Positions 1-7,877 of a stretch of DNA of 64,000 nucleotides are shown in pieces. The stretch's first letter is position 1. Every line of letters begins with the position of its first letter. Both the position numbers and the translations under genes were made by a program. Source of the stretch: Haloarcula hispanica ATCC 33960 (GTDB taxonomy: Archaea > Halobacteriota > Halobacteria > Halobacteriales > Haloarculaceae); NCBI RefSeq assembly GCF_000223905.1, contig NC_015948.1, forward strand, positions 1,054,001-1,118,000, read 5' to 3'. A model generated the notes under the pieces. That model was not told the DNA's origin and ran no database searches. It saw only the letters and a program-made list of their open reading frames with translations.

Positions 1-22
1 CGCGATTCTCGGCCTGTACTGA
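1..22 (+). CDS. Possible C-terminal tail of a gene entering from the left edge
   Basis: Read in the frame starting at base 2, the first bases give the residues AILGLY followed by a TGA stop at 20-22. This would fit the end of a membrane protein, but six codons are not enough to identify anything. It could equally be non-coding sequence. Confidence 0.2.
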
Positions 23-106
23 ACGGCCGGCATCTCGGTTGCCGATCGCTGTGCAGACAGACCTGTATCAGCAGATACAAATCACCATCCGGCGTACCAG
101 TACCCA

Positions 107-685
107 ATGTGGCCGTGGGGACATCTCGCCGTCGCCTACCTCGTTTACGTCGTCTACACTCGCCTTGACCCGACCCGTCGCCAGACGGCGGCGACGCTGA
201 CCGCGCTGGCAGTGGGGTCGCAGTTCCCGGACCTGATCGACAAGCCCCTCGCATGGACGTTCGGTGTCCTGCCGTCAGGGCGGTCGCTCGCCCATTCGGT
301 GTTTACCCTCCTCATCATCGCTGTGGCCTTGCACCGACTCGCTGTCTGCTATCGCAGAACGGACCTCTCAAAGGCCTTCACGGTCGGTGCGTTCGCACAC
401 ACGCTGACCGACATGAGTCCGACAGCGGTAGCGGGGCTACTCGGCGGTGACCTGACACAGCTACAGTGGCTTCGCTTTCTGGTCTGGCCGCTCCGGCCAC
501 CGCCGCCGTACGCCAACGACACCTCCTTCGTCGAGCAGTTCGCCTCGCTCTCCGTCGAGCCGTACGTCCTGTTCCAGTTCGGGCTGTTCGGCCTGGCTGT
601 CGCCGTGTGGATCGCCCACGGTGTACCCGGGCTCCGGTCGGTCACTCGGCGAAGCAAGGCTGTGTTCACGGACTTCGCCGATTAA
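107..685 (+). CDS. Membrane-bound metal-dependent hydrolase-like protein (YdjM/DUF457 type)
   Basis: This is a 192-aa integral membrane protein. The His/Asp pattern resembles the YdjM/DUF457 family of predicted membrane-bound metal-dependent hydrolases: His6 near the N-terminus, Asp42 and Asp45 in FPDLID, His63 in LAHS, and His98/Asp102 in AHTLTD. Several hydrophobic stretches would place these residues at the membrane face. The substrate is unknown for this family in archaea. The stop codon overlaps the end of the convergent GMC oxidoreductase by 4 nt. Family assignment is from motif spacing alone. Confidence 0.75.
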   Translation: MWPWGHLAVAYLVYVVYTRLDPTRRQTAATLTALAVGSQFPDLIDKPLAWTFGVLPSGRSLAHSVFTLLIIAVALHRLAVCYRRTDLSKAFTVGAFAHTLTDMSPTAVAGLLGGDLTQLQWLRFLVWPLRPPPPYANDTSFVEQFASLSVEPYVLFQFGLFGLAVAVWIAHGVPGLRSVTRRSKAVFTDFAD

Positions 686-2313
686 AGCCGTTCGGAAACG
701 TGGTCAGCACACTTCAGCGCCAGCGCGGCGATAGTCAGCGTCGGGTTCATCGACCCGGCGGTGACGAACACCGACGAGGACGCGATTGAGAGATTCGCCA
801 CGTCGTGGGTCTGCAACTGTGGGTTGACGACGCTCTTTTCAGGCTCAGTCCCCATCCGCGTCGTGCCCATGTGGTGGTACGCCGGCCCGGTGTCCGCTGG
901 CCCGACCGTCCACGAGATGTCGACGCCCAGCTCCGACAGCACGGCGCGTTGAATCTCGTTCGCACGACTGAGCGACCGTTCCAGTCGCTCGCCCCACGAC
1001 CACTGGATATCTGGAACCGGATTGCCGTGATCGTCTGTCGTCGACGTGTCCAGCGTCACCCGGTTTTCCTTCCGCGGCGGCTGGCCGACCAGCCCGCCCA
1101 TCGCGATGCTGTTGCCGTAGCTCTCGCGGAGGCTCGACAGCAGCGTATCGCCCCACTCCTCGCCGGAGAGCGCGAGTTCGACCGGCGACGGACCGGCGTA
1201 GTTCAGAAACTCCAGTTTGAGGGGTGACAGCGCCTCGTCGGTGGCCCCGACCACCGTCTCGCCGTCCGCGACGCGCTCGACTGCCTGCCCGGGGTCGTCG
1301 TAGAACTGGTGGCACTCGCTCGTGAGAAAGCCGACGTGGTTCTGGCGTGTCTCCCGGTCGAGGGTGCCGCCAGCGCCGGCAAACAGGTGGTCCATGAAGT
1401 AGTGGCCGACCAGTCCCGAACTGTTCGCCAGTCCGTCCGGGTAGCCGTCGCTCTCCGATAGCAGGAGGAGTCGCGGCGTCTCGACGCCGCCCGCCGCGAT
1501 GACGAACTCGCGGGCCGTCTGTCGGTGTTCGGTCCCGTCCGGTGTCGCGTAGACGGCTGCTTCGACGCGTCCGTCGGTGTCAGTAACGAGGCGCTGGACC
1601 GGCGCGCGGTCGATGACGCGTGCCCCCTCGGCCTCGGCGTCCTCGATGTGGACGCTGGCGTCGTATTTCGCGCCGGACGGACAGACCGGTTGGCAGGTCC
1701 CGTAGCCGACGCATGGCCCCCGGCCATCGTACGGTTCGGAGTTCCGGGCGTTAGGAACGGAGTGCATCGTGATGCCCAGTTGCTCGCAGGCCTCAGCAAA
1801 CAACGAATCGCTGTACGACGGCGGAAAGCCGGGCAACGGGTACGCACCGTCCCGCGGTGGTGCGAAGGGGTTGTCCGCGTCCCCGGCGACCCCCAGCGCC
1901 CGCTCGGCGTCGGCGTAGTACGGCCGCAGGTCGTCGTAGCTGATCGGCCACGCCGGGTCGTCGGTGTCGTGGCTCCCGTCGAAATCCGACGGGTGCAACC
2001 GCATCACCATCCCCTGCCAGTGCAGCGTCGACCCGCCGACCCCTTTCACTCGCGAGATATTCAGCGGGTAGTACCGCTCGCCGCTCGCACTGAATGCGTC
2101 GCGGTCCCCGCCCATCTCCCAGACAGAGCCGTGGTCGCCGGGCCGGATCGCCTGTTCCATCTGCTGCTCGCGCTTCGACCTGTCGAACCGCGGCCCGGCC
2201 TCCAGCACGACCACGTCGCGACCGTCGCTGGCGAGTTGGCTCGCGACGAGTGCCCCTGCCGGCCCGGCCCCGACGACACAGACATCCGCCCGCTCGGACG
2301 GCTCCCGGTCCAT
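682..2313 (-). CDS. GMC family FAD-dependent oxidoreductase
   Basis: This 543-aa flavoprotein has an N-terminal Rossmann FAD motif (VVGAGPAGALVA, about residues 13-24) and a C-terminal GMC catalytic region with HHMGTTRMG and MNPTLT, giving the expected His and Asn. A cysteine cluster, CVGYGTCQPVCPSGAK, lies in the middle, as in the gluconate/sugar and alcohol dehydrogenase branch. It probably oxidises a polyol or sugar derivative and passes electrons to a membrane acceptor; the substrate cannot be read from the sequence. No small subunit or cytochrome partner is adjacent. The ATG is preceded by a palindrome of iron-box type between the TATA box and the start, suggesting iron-dependent control. 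Confidence 0.88.
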   Translation of the reverse strand: MDREPSERADVCVVGAGPAGALVASQLASDGRDVVVLEAGPRFDRSKREQQMEQAIRPGDHGSVWEMGGDRDAFSASGERYYPLNISRVKGVGGSTLHWQGMVMRLHPSDFDGSHDTDDPAWPISYDDLRPYYADAERALGVAGDADNPFAPPRDGAYPLPGFPPSYSDSLFAEACEQLGITMHSVPNARNSEPYDGRGPCVGYGTCQPVCPSGAKYDASVHIEDAEAEGARVIDRAPVQRLVTDTDGRVEAAVYATPDGTEHRQTAREFVIAAGGVETPRLLLLSESDGYPDGLANSSGLVGHYFMDHLFAGAGGTLDRETRQNHVGFLTSECHQFYDDPGQAVERVADGETVVGATDEALSPLKLEFLNYAGPSPVELALSGEEWGDTLLSSLRESYGNSIAMGGLVGQPPRKENRVTLDTSTTDDHGNPVPDIQWSWGERLERSLSRANEIQRAVLSELGVDISWTVGPADTGPAYHHMGTTRMGTEPEKSVVNPQLQTHDVANLSIASSSVFVTAGSMNPTLTIAALALKCADHVSERL

Positions 2314-2324
2314 TTCAGCAGGAG

Positions 2325-2338
2325 TTAGGCAAGCCTAA
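2325..2338 (-). promoter_or_regulatory. Candidate DtxR/Idr-type iron box before the GMC oxidoreductase
   Basis: The bases TTAGGCAAGCCTAA form a perfect 14-bp palindrome whose half-sites match the classical DtxR/IdeR iron box. On the minus strand it lies between a TATA-like box (TATAAG, 2342-2347) and the ATG at 2313, where a bound repressor would block initiation. The regulator is not identified; the DtxR-family protein encoded at 26388-27080 is linked to a different half-site (TTAGA). Confidence 0.55.
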
Positions 2339-2527
2339 ACTTATACGTTGGCATCTCAGGCGCTGTGGGGAGTCTGCACAGCAACTGCGACGTATCCCAA
2401 TTGTATCGCATCCTCTTTGCGCGACGTCACGGTCAGACGTATTCGCTCCGCTGCGCGCGACCTCCCTGATTAGAATCCCGCCATGCCGGTTCAGTCACAG
2501 ACTCGCTTCGCTCGTCGGTTCCCTGCA

Positions 2528-2894
2528 CGGGCGTGGCGGGACTGAGCAAACGCGAAGCATTTGCGAACTACGCGAGACCCGCTGCAGCGGGTCTCGCGGG
2601 ATTCGAACCGGAGCAAGACGGTTGTCTCGCTTCGCTCGCCGTTGCGACTTGCAGGGTTCGAACTCCGGGTCCGTCGACTCCTCACATCCGTTCGTCGCAC
2701 GACGGGCGTGGCGGGACTGAGCGAAACCGAAGGTTTCGCGAGGGTCGCCACGGCCGCGAGTGTGTTTCGAGCGGACGCGAGAAACCACGAAGCGGGCGTG
2801 GCGGGATTCGAACCGGACCGAGACTCGCTCCGCTCGTCTCGTAGGGTTCGAATCTCCGGGCCGTTTTCACGGCTCGCTGTCGCTCGCCGGAAAA
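2528..2894 (-). repeat. Array of tRNA-Arg 3'-end fragments downstream of the intact tRNA
   Basis: On the minus strand, just downstream of the tRNA at 2895-2968, partial copies of its acceptor/T-arm 3' end recur. Copies begin at about 2793 (24 nt running into the T loop), 2703 and 2528 (the same 20-mer in both), with a weaker copy at 2589-2611. B-box-like GGGTTCGAA stretches also recur at about 2653 and 2841. Between them are GC-rich inverted repeats, including a perfect 28-bp palindrome. No credible protein is encoded here. The array resembles successive attachment-site scars from elements that integrated at the tRNA 3' end, or local duplications of it. Confidence 0.6.
2571..2598. repeat. Perfect 28-bp palindrome
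   Basis: Each 14-nt arm starts CGCGAGACCC, and the centre is CTGCAG. It is completely self-complementary and lies between two tRNA 3'-end fragments. It could fold into a long hairpin in RNA or a cruciform in DNA; a role as terminator, recombination site or REP-like element cannot be decided. Confidence 0.7.
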
Positions 2895-2968
2895 CGGGCG
2901 TGGCGGGATTCGAACCCGCGTTCTAGGGGTTAGGAACCCCTCGCCCTGGTCCACTAGGCCACACGCCC
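2895..2968 (-). tRNA. tRNA-Arg (anticodon CCT)
   Basis: The minus strand folds into a full cloverleaf. The acceptor stem pairs GGGCGTG with CACGCCC, with discriminator G at 2895. A 5-bp anticodon stem AGGGG/CCCCT closes the 7-nt loop TTCCTAA, giving anticodon CCT, which reads the Arg codon AGG. The T arm contains GGGTTCGAATCCC. CCA is not encoded and no intron is visible. Fragments of its 3' end are repeated downstream. Confidence 0.93.
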
Positions 2969-3045
2969 TATCGGGTGGTCGATTGAGCGGTGAAAAATCC
3001 TTTCGTTATCACTACAGACCGCTGAAAACGGAGAAGTGGTCGAGA

Positions 3046-3318
3046 TTACGTCTCGGTTTCCGTCGCCGTCTCGGTCGACTCGGCCGAGTCCACGGTGGAT
3101 GCATCGGCCCCTTCTGCAGCGCCGCCCTCACGCATCTCTTCGAGTTCCTGCTCGACTTCTTCGCGCCCCTTCTGGAACTCGCCCATGGCTTCGCCGGTCG
3201 ACCGCGCTAGTTTCGGAATCTTGTTCGCGCCGAACAGCAGGACGGCGATGAGGAGGATGACCATCATCTCCGTCGTCCCGGGCATCCCCGGGAACAGTAC
3301 TCCGGATGTCCCTAACAT
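3046..3318 (-). CDS. tatA: Sec-independent (Tat) translocase subunit TatA
   Basis: This 90-aa protein has the TatA layout: a short N-terminus, one membrane helix (about residues 16-30), the hinge FGANKIPKLARS, and an amphipathic helix (STGEAMGEFQKG), followed by a long acidic Glu/Thr-rich tail typical of haloarchaea. TatA multimers form the translocation pore for folded proteins, the dominant export route in haloarchaea, and several twin-arginine proteins are encoded in this window. No tatC is adjacent. A TATA-like box (TTATAATAG on the minus strand, about 3344-3352) lies about 30 nt before the ATG. It could be one of several TatA/E paralogues. Confidence 0.93.
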   Translation of the reverse strand: MLGTSGVLFPGMPGTTEMMVILLIAVLLFGANKIPKLARSTGEAMGEFQKGREEVEQELEEMREGGAAEGADASTVDSAESTETATETET

Positions 3319-3924
3319 TGTATCCGAAGGTTACGTGGTTGCTATTATAACCTTTTTGCTCAGGACGGCCTGGCAGGCGAGTCACTGCCGTCAAGGCCGA
3401 CTCTCCAGTACTGTCTGGCGTGGCCAGCAGACAGACCGTTAGTCATCACCGAGCCGTGGCGGCTTAGTCTGTCGAAACGGCCTCGCCAGGAACCGACGGC
3501 GAGGCCCGACACAGGAGGAGTGGGGAATGGGTGTGGCTCGGAAGTGGCAACACGAGGCACTCGGTCTCTGACTTCCCGGTGTCGCTGGCTTGGGTTGGCA
3601 CGTCGACAGATACACCGCAGCATGTCCACGGGACTGAGTCGATAGCTGGGGCTGTTCAGGTGACACGATTTCCGTAGCCATGTCCGGCGTCGGATTTGCC
3701 TGCGTGCGGGTTCGCACCCGCAGTACCGGCTACACGGTCCTGTCAATTTATTATATTCTGGTTAAGCCACTGCTCATACTGTCGGCTGTAAGTCTGTGAA
3801 GATTTCGCCCGGGGTGAGGAATATCTTGAAATAGTTACAGCCGACAGTATCACCAGCCACAGTGCCGGACAGGTGCACTCTCCGCCCGGGGATATAACTA
3901 CCGTCGGGCGCTCAGAGAGACCAG
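3319..3924. other. Gene-free intergenic region of about 600 bp
   Basis: The tatA promoter occupies the first 40 bp. I see no convincing protein from 3360 to 3775: the open frames are basic and Pro/Arg/Cys-rich, unlike the acidic neighbours. A 7-bp-stem hairpin (TGCGGGT/ACCCGCA) lies at about 3705-3722 beside an AT-rich stretch (TTTATTATATT, about 3747-3757) that could be a promoter facing left. A 75-bp inverted-repeat element occupies 3776-3850. A decayed gene or an unrecognised RNA is possible. Confidence 0.5.
3776..3850. mobile_element. 75-bp MITE-like element with 16-bp terminal inverted repeats
   Basis: The ends, ATACTGTCGGCTGTAA (3776-3791) and its exact reverse complement (3835-3850), enclose about 43 bp. 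No transposase is encoded. TA dinucleotides at both termini fit a TA target duplication, as in IS630/Tc1-like elements. This would be a non-autonomous element mobilised from elsewhere. A stable RNA hairpin or large operator is the alternative. Confidence 0.5.
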
Positions 3925-4170
3925 ATGCCGGCCGATAGTCACACGATGGAAGTCAGGAGCGGGGAAGAGGTAACGATTCGACCGATCAAACCGGTCGGAG
4001 AGGACGTCGTTCGGGTCGATATCGAGGCTGATGGGGTGTGGCGACTCGATATCACGCGCGAGGGCGAAATCGCAGATGTCGTCACGACCCGTGACGCCGA
4101 CGGGACACTCGCGGACCGCGAACTGCCGGAGTGGATCGACGAGGTCACCGCGAAGTTCGCGCAGTTCTGA
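3925..4170 (+). CDS. Small acidic hypothetical protein
   Basis: This 81-aa soluble acidic protein has no family I recognise. The pattern of alternating beta-like segments (VRVDIEADGVWRLDI, TREGEIADVVTTRDADG) ending in a short helix suggests a small beta-barrel or sheet domain. There is no Cys or His cluster. It is followed 56 nt later by the peroxiredoxin gene, which has its own promoter. The coding call rests on acidic composition and codon use like its neighbours. Confidence 0.7.
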   Translation: MPADSHTMEVRSGEEVTIRPIKPVGEDVVRVDIEADGVWRLDITREGEIADVVTTRDADGTLADRELPEWIDEVTAKFAQF

Positions 4171-4226
4171 TTCGGGACTCGTCCGCGTCGGAAAGGGTTT
4201 TATCTGCCACGACCCAGGTCGCCAGT

Positions 4227-4694
4227 ATGGTATCAGTCGGAGACGCTGCACCCGATTTCACGGCACCGATTGCCAATGGCGACGTTGATGAGATAACGCT
4301 ATCCGAGGCAGTTGACGATGGGCCGGTCGTGCTCGCGTTCTTCCCGGGCGCGTTCACCAGCGTTTGCAGTCACGAGATGAACTCGTTCCAGGACCGACTC
4401 GACGAACTCACCGAGGCGGGGGCGACGCTGTACGGTGTCAGCATCGATACGCCGTTCTCACAGAACGCGTTCCGTGACGAACTGGGACTCGAGTTCGACC
4501 TCGTCAGCGACTCCGGGCGCGAAATCGTCGACGCCTACGACATTTCGATGGACTTCGAGGCGCTGGGCGTTCCGAACGTCGCCAAGCGGGCCGTCTTCGT
4601 TATCGACGAAGACCGGGAAGTCACGTACGCCTGGGTCAGCGACGACCCTGGCGTCGAACCGGACTACGACGAAGTTATCGACGCCGCCACCTGA
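4227..4694 (+). CDS. Peroxiredoxin (AhpC/TSA-Bcp family)
   Basis: This is a 155-aa thiol peroxidase. The active-site motif PGAFTSVCSHE places the peroxidatic Cys at residue 47, after a typical N-terminal DAAPDF segment. It is the only cysteine, so this is a 1-Cys type that needs an external thiol partner. It would reduce peroxides in the cytoplasm. The ATG at 4227 is chosen because MVSVGDAAPDF is the canonical family start and a TATA-like box (GGTTTTATC, about 4196-4204) lies 25-30 nt upstream; an upstream in-frame extension overlaps the preceding gene and does not look like protein. Confidence 0.92.
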   Translation: MVSVGDAAPDFTAPIANGDVDEITLSEAVDDGPVVLAFFPGAFTSVCSHEMNSFQDRLDELTEAGATLYGVSIDTPFSQNAFRDELGLEFDLVSDSGREIVDAYDISMDFEALGVPNVAKRAVFVIDEDREVTYAWVSDDPGVEPDYDEVIDAAT

Positions 4695-4740
4695 TCGCGC
4701 CGGTGGGGGATTTTTCGCTGTGGGTCGTTTGGGATGTGGT

Positions 4741-5553
4741 ATGAGCGTTGATAGAGACAATGCCAGCGGCCGGATTTACGACCCCGAGGCAGACCACGCG
4801 TTCCCGGACGGGCGACTGAACGCAGTTCTCGACACTATTACGACTGACGAGGAGATCCAGGCGTATCTCGAAGCCCAGAACATCAATCCCGTCGCGCGCA
4901 AACAGTACAACGACCACGGCGCGAAACACATCGGTATCGTTCGGAACCGAGCACTGTGCCTGTATGACCTCCTCAAGCAGGGCGGCGTCGAGTTCAACGG
5001 TGCGGCCGACCACGGCCTCGACGAGGCTGACGAGGCTGTCATCATCGCACTTGCGACGACGCTCCACGACATCGGGCACGTCGTCCACCGCGATTCACAC
5101 CCGTACTATTCGATCCCGCTGGCGGCTGACATCCTCGATGACATCCTCCCGGAGTTCTACGGCATCCGTCAGGCGGTTCAGGTAAAGGGTGAGGTTCTCC
5201 ATGCCATTCTCTGCCATCACACCGAGGAAAACCCGCTGACGCTGGAAGCCGGCGTCGTTCGCGTCGCCGACGCGCTGGACATGGAGCGCGGTCGGTCGCG
5301 CATTCCGTACAAGCACGGCGGCCGCGGTATCGATACCGTCTCCAGCCAGGCCATCGAGACGGTTACGCTGAGCCCAGGCGACGACTATCCCGTCCTCGTC
5401 GAAATTTCGATGAACAACGCGGCCGGCGTCTACCAGGTCGATAATCTTCTGAAAGCCAAACTCAGGGACTCTGGCTTGGAAGAACACGTCCGTATCGTCG
5501 CGCTCAACACCCGGGAGGACGGCAATCAGATCGTCGAGCGAATCGAACTCTAA
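4741..5553 (+). CDS. HD-domain metal-dependent phosphohydrolase
   Basis: This 270-aa protein has HD-superfamily metal ligands: a first His in the HGAKHIG segment, the His-Asp doublet in TTLHDIGHVVHRDSH, CHHTEEN, and a distal Asp in VADALD. Such enzymes hydrolyse phosphodiester or phosphomonoester bonds in nucleotides; the substrate is not evident. The C-terminal 80 residues are beta-rich and may be regulatory. The ATG at 4741 is chosen because upstream codons run into the peroxiredoxin gene. The gene lies 46 nt after the peroxiredoxin on the same strand. Confidence 0.88.
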   Translation: MSVDRDNASGRIYDPEADHAFPDGRLNAVLDTITTDEEIQAYLEAQNINPVARKQYNDHGAKHIGIVRNRALCLYDLLKQGGVEFNGAADHGLDEADEAVIIALATTLHDIGHVVHRDSHPYYSIPLAADILDDILPEFYGIRQAVQVKGEVLHAILCHHTEENPLTLEAGVVRVADALDMERGRSRIPYKHGGRGIDTVSSQAIETVTLSPGDDYPVLVEISMNNAAGVYQVDNLLKAKLRDSGLEEHVRIVALNTREDGNQIVERIEL

Positions 5554-5594
5554 ACCGGATCGACACAACGGTTTTGTACCGTGCTTCCCTAGCT

Positions 5595-6014
5595 ATGTCT
5601 ATGAGTCTCACACCCATGGATGAGCCACGGGGTGCCCGGGCCAGGACGGACGACGGCGACGTGCCGCCACCCTCGCTTTTGGACCGGGTCAGGTACCGCG
5701 TGCGCTCAGCCATTGAGACCATTTCGTTTGGGGAGAAATGTTCTGAGTGGCTTGATAGACGTGGTCGAGACAAGCCACAGTCGACGATTCACACCGATGG
5801 GTTCGCTGACGACGTCGTTACGCCGCCGGAGTGTCCGTCGATCAGCGACCTTCCGACGCGGTCACGACCGTTTACGTATCCGACCCGAAATCACACGGAA
5901 ACCAACACTGTCGACCTCATCGCAGTCGAATCTGGAGACCAACTCACTATGACACATCCGGACAACTCTGCGGCGAAGATTTCGTCTGACGTGTGGGAAT
6001 CTGTCGAGCAGTAA
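5595..6014 (+). CDS. Hypothetical haloarchaeal protein
   Basis: This 139-aa soluble protein has no recognisable domain. The N-terminal third is charged (DEPRGARARTDDGDVPPP) and is followed by a helix-like segment; the C-terminus has a short beta-like stretch (TVDLIAVESGDQLTMTHP). ATGs at 5595 and 5601 are both possible starts. It lies 41 nt after the HD hydrolase. Function unknown. Confidence 0.6.
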   Translation: MSMSLTPMDEPRGARARTDDGDVPPPSLLDRVRYRVRSAIETISFGEKCSEWLDRRGRDKPQSTIHTDGFADDVVTPPECPSISDLPTRSRPFTYPTRNHTETNTVDLIAVESGDQLTMTHPDNSAAKISSDVWESVEQ

Positions 6015-6118
6015 GTGCTTCTACTGTCCCGTTCTTGCGTCGCTGAGCGAACGGTTTCAGACCTTTCTGGCGGCGTTTGAAAATCGGAAACCAGCAGAAC
6101 GACCGGCCGAGACCGCGG

Positions 6119-6259
6119 TCAGAGCTCGTACTGCGCGATGTTGCCGGAGCCACAGGCCGGGCAGGTCGAGCTATCCGTTTCGATGGTGGTTCCACAGCGT
6201 CGACACTCCAGATGTGACCGCTGTCGAGTCCCCACGACCCGGCGTAATCGCTCGATCAT
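6119..6259 (-). CDS. Small zinc-ribbon protein
   Basis: A 46-aa protein with two CxxC knuckles (CRRC and CPAC, 12 residues between) that should bind one zinc. The ATG at 6259 is chosen over a longer reading because a strong TATA box (TTATATA on the minus strand, 6284-6290) lies about 25 nt upstream, which puts transcription initiation at or very near this codon. The longer form would start upstream of the TATA box. Such mini zinc ribbons are common in haloarchaea and may bind nucleic acid or protein; the target is unknown. Confidence 0.8.
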   Translation of the reverse strand: MIERLRRVVGTRQRSHLECRRCGTTIETDSSTCPACGSGNIAQYEL

Positions 6260-6403
6260 ATTGCCAGACAGGGAGCCAGGCCCTATATAATCGGGTAATT
6301 CACGGTGAAAGTGAAAACCGCAGGACGTGACGCCGATCCTGATGGCCCGTCTGCCGAGCGTCAGACGCCGCTGTCCCACCGTTCAGCCTGTCCACTCCCC
6401 CAG

Positions 6404-6505
6404 TTACGCGCAGGTTAGCTCACGCCGGTCCCGCTTACCGGCTGCGTACAGAAGCGTCGGGAACAGCACGACTGCGAACAGCCAGAGCAGTATTGATTGG
6501 GCCAC
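6404..6505 (-). CDS. Possible 33-aa single-span membrane protein (GTG start)
   Basis: A short frame begins with GTG at 6505 and encodes one hydrophobic helix (ILLWLFAVVLFPTLLYAAG) followed by a positively charged tail (KRDRRE), a credible topology for a small membrane protein. There is an in-frame stop upstream and only a weak TATA-like stretch. It fills the gap between the zinc ribbon and alaX. Chance cannot be excluded at this length. Confidence 0.35.
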   Translation of the reverse strand: MAQSILLWLFAVVLFPTLLYAAGKRDRRELTCA

Positions 6506-6616
6506 ACTACCCCGGCACGCACGAAAACCGCGCTACTGTCGGCCGAATGGTCCCGGACACTCGTCCGTCCGGGGCACGCCCAGATGTTTTTGTTCGCGCC
6601 GACGTAGCCACGCCTG

Positions 6617-7876
6617 ATGACGGGAATAGCCGCAGCCGAGCCCACTGTGACGACGTTCACGTCGACTGTCGAGCGTACCGACACGACCGCTGTCGTGCTA
6701 ACGGAGACGTACTTCTACGCCGAAGGCGGCGGCCAGCCGGCCGATCGGGGAACTCTCGGTGGCGTTGAAGTCGTCGACGTCCAGCACCGAAACGGCGATA
6801 TCGTCCACGAACTGGCCGAGCCGCCGGCGTTCGACCCGGGCGAGACGGTCGAAGGCCAGATCGACACGGCGTTTCGGACGTACTGTATGCGTGCCCACAC
6901 GGCCAGCCACGTCCTCTACGGCGCTGGTCGCCGGCTGCTGTCGGACCTCGGCTACGGCGGCTTCGACATCAGCGCGACGGTCCCGGAAGACGCCGGTGAC
7001 GACGACTTTGGGCCGGCTATCACCGGGAAGGTGCGGGTAGATTTCGAGACGACGACCGAAATCGACGACGAGACACTCACCGAACTTGAGCGGCTGACTA
7101 ACCGCGCCGTCTGGGAGTCCTACGACGTGACCTGGGAAGAAATCCCGCGTGACGAGGCACTGGACCGCGACGATATCGCGTTCAATACGAAGACCGAAGA
7201 GGGAATCGAGGGCGAGACAGTCCGGGTCGTCACCATCGAAGACTGGGACGTGGCGGCCTGCGGTGGGACACACGTCGGGAACACGCGAGAGATCGGACCG
7301 GTGACGGTGCTCGGTCGATCCAATCCCGGCGAGGGGCTGACTCGTGTCGAGTTCGCCGTCGGGCCGCGAGCAATCCGTCAGCGGGCGACCGAACACGAGC
7401 GGGCGATGGCTGCCGCCCAGTCGCTGGATACGAACGTTGCCGAACTCCCGGATGCTGTCGATAGCCTCCAGTCAGAGCGCGACGATCTCCGGGACACGGT
7501 GTCGGCCCTTCGAGAGCGTCTCGTCGATTCTCGTCTCGCTGACCTGCGTGACGAGGCCATCGAGATGGACGGGCAGCGGTGGCTCGTCGGCACCGTGGCA
7601 GGGCTCGACGCGAACGGACTGGCCGACCGAGCGGAGCAAGCCGTCGGTGATGAGGTCGACGTGGCCGCGCTGGTGGACGCCGACGGCCAGTATCTGGGTG
7701 TCGCGACGACAGGCGGCGTCGATGCCGGCGCGGTGGTCGACCGAGTGACGTCGGAGTTCGGTGGCGGTGGCGGCGGGCGGCCGACGGTGGCACAGGGCGG
7801 GGGACTCGCTGCTGAGGGGGACGATATCGTCGCGTTCCTCCGGGACGTGTCAGCGGCGCCAGACCACGGCGACTGA
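6617..7876 (+). CDS. alaX: AlaX-type alanyl-tRNA editing protein with DHHA1 domain
   Basis: This 419-aa protein matches the editing half of alanyl-tRNA synthetase without the catalytic core, i.e. a long AlaX form. The TFYAEGGGQ-like segment YFYAEGGGQPADRG is at about 32-45. Zinc/editing ligands are His94 and His98 (HTASH) and Cys215/His219 (CGGTH). A coiled coil (about 260-320) leads to a C-terminal DHHA1 domain with a glycine-rich GGGGGGRPTVAQGGG. It would hydrolyse Ser or Gly mischarged on tRNA-Ala, in trans. It stands alone, convergent with the EamA transporter (1-nt gap). Confidence 0.93.
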   Translation: MTGIAAAEPTVTTFTSTVERTDTTAVVLTETYFYAEGGGQPADRGTLGGVEVVDVQHRNGDIVHELAEPPAFDPGETVEGQIDTAFRTYCMRAHTASHVLYGAGRRLLSDLGYGGFDISATVPEDAGDDDFGPAITGKVRVDFETTTEIDDETLTELERLTNRAVWESYDVTWEEIPRDEALDRDDIAFNTKTEEGIEGETVRVVTIEDWDVAACGGTHVGNTREIGPVTVLGRSNPGEGLTRVEFAVGPRAIRQRATEHERAMAAAQSLDTNVAELPDAVDSLQSERDDLRDTVSALRERLVDSRLADLRDEAIEMDGQRWLVGTVAGLDANGLADRAEQAVGDEVDVAALVDADGQYLGVATTGGVDAGAVVDRVTSEFGGGGGGRPTVAQGGGLAAEGDDIVAFLRDVSAAPDHGD

Positions 7877-7877
7877 C

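Noticed and set aside
3439..3717. 92-codon frame on the minus strand behind an AT-rich box
   Set aside because: The product is basic and rich in Pro, Arg and Cys, unlike the acidic haloarchaeal proteome, and has no domain.
3705..3722. TGCGGGT-TCGC-ACCCGCA hairpin looking like a T arm
   Set aside because: The loop does not match the T-loop consensus and no acceptor or anticodon stem can be built around it.
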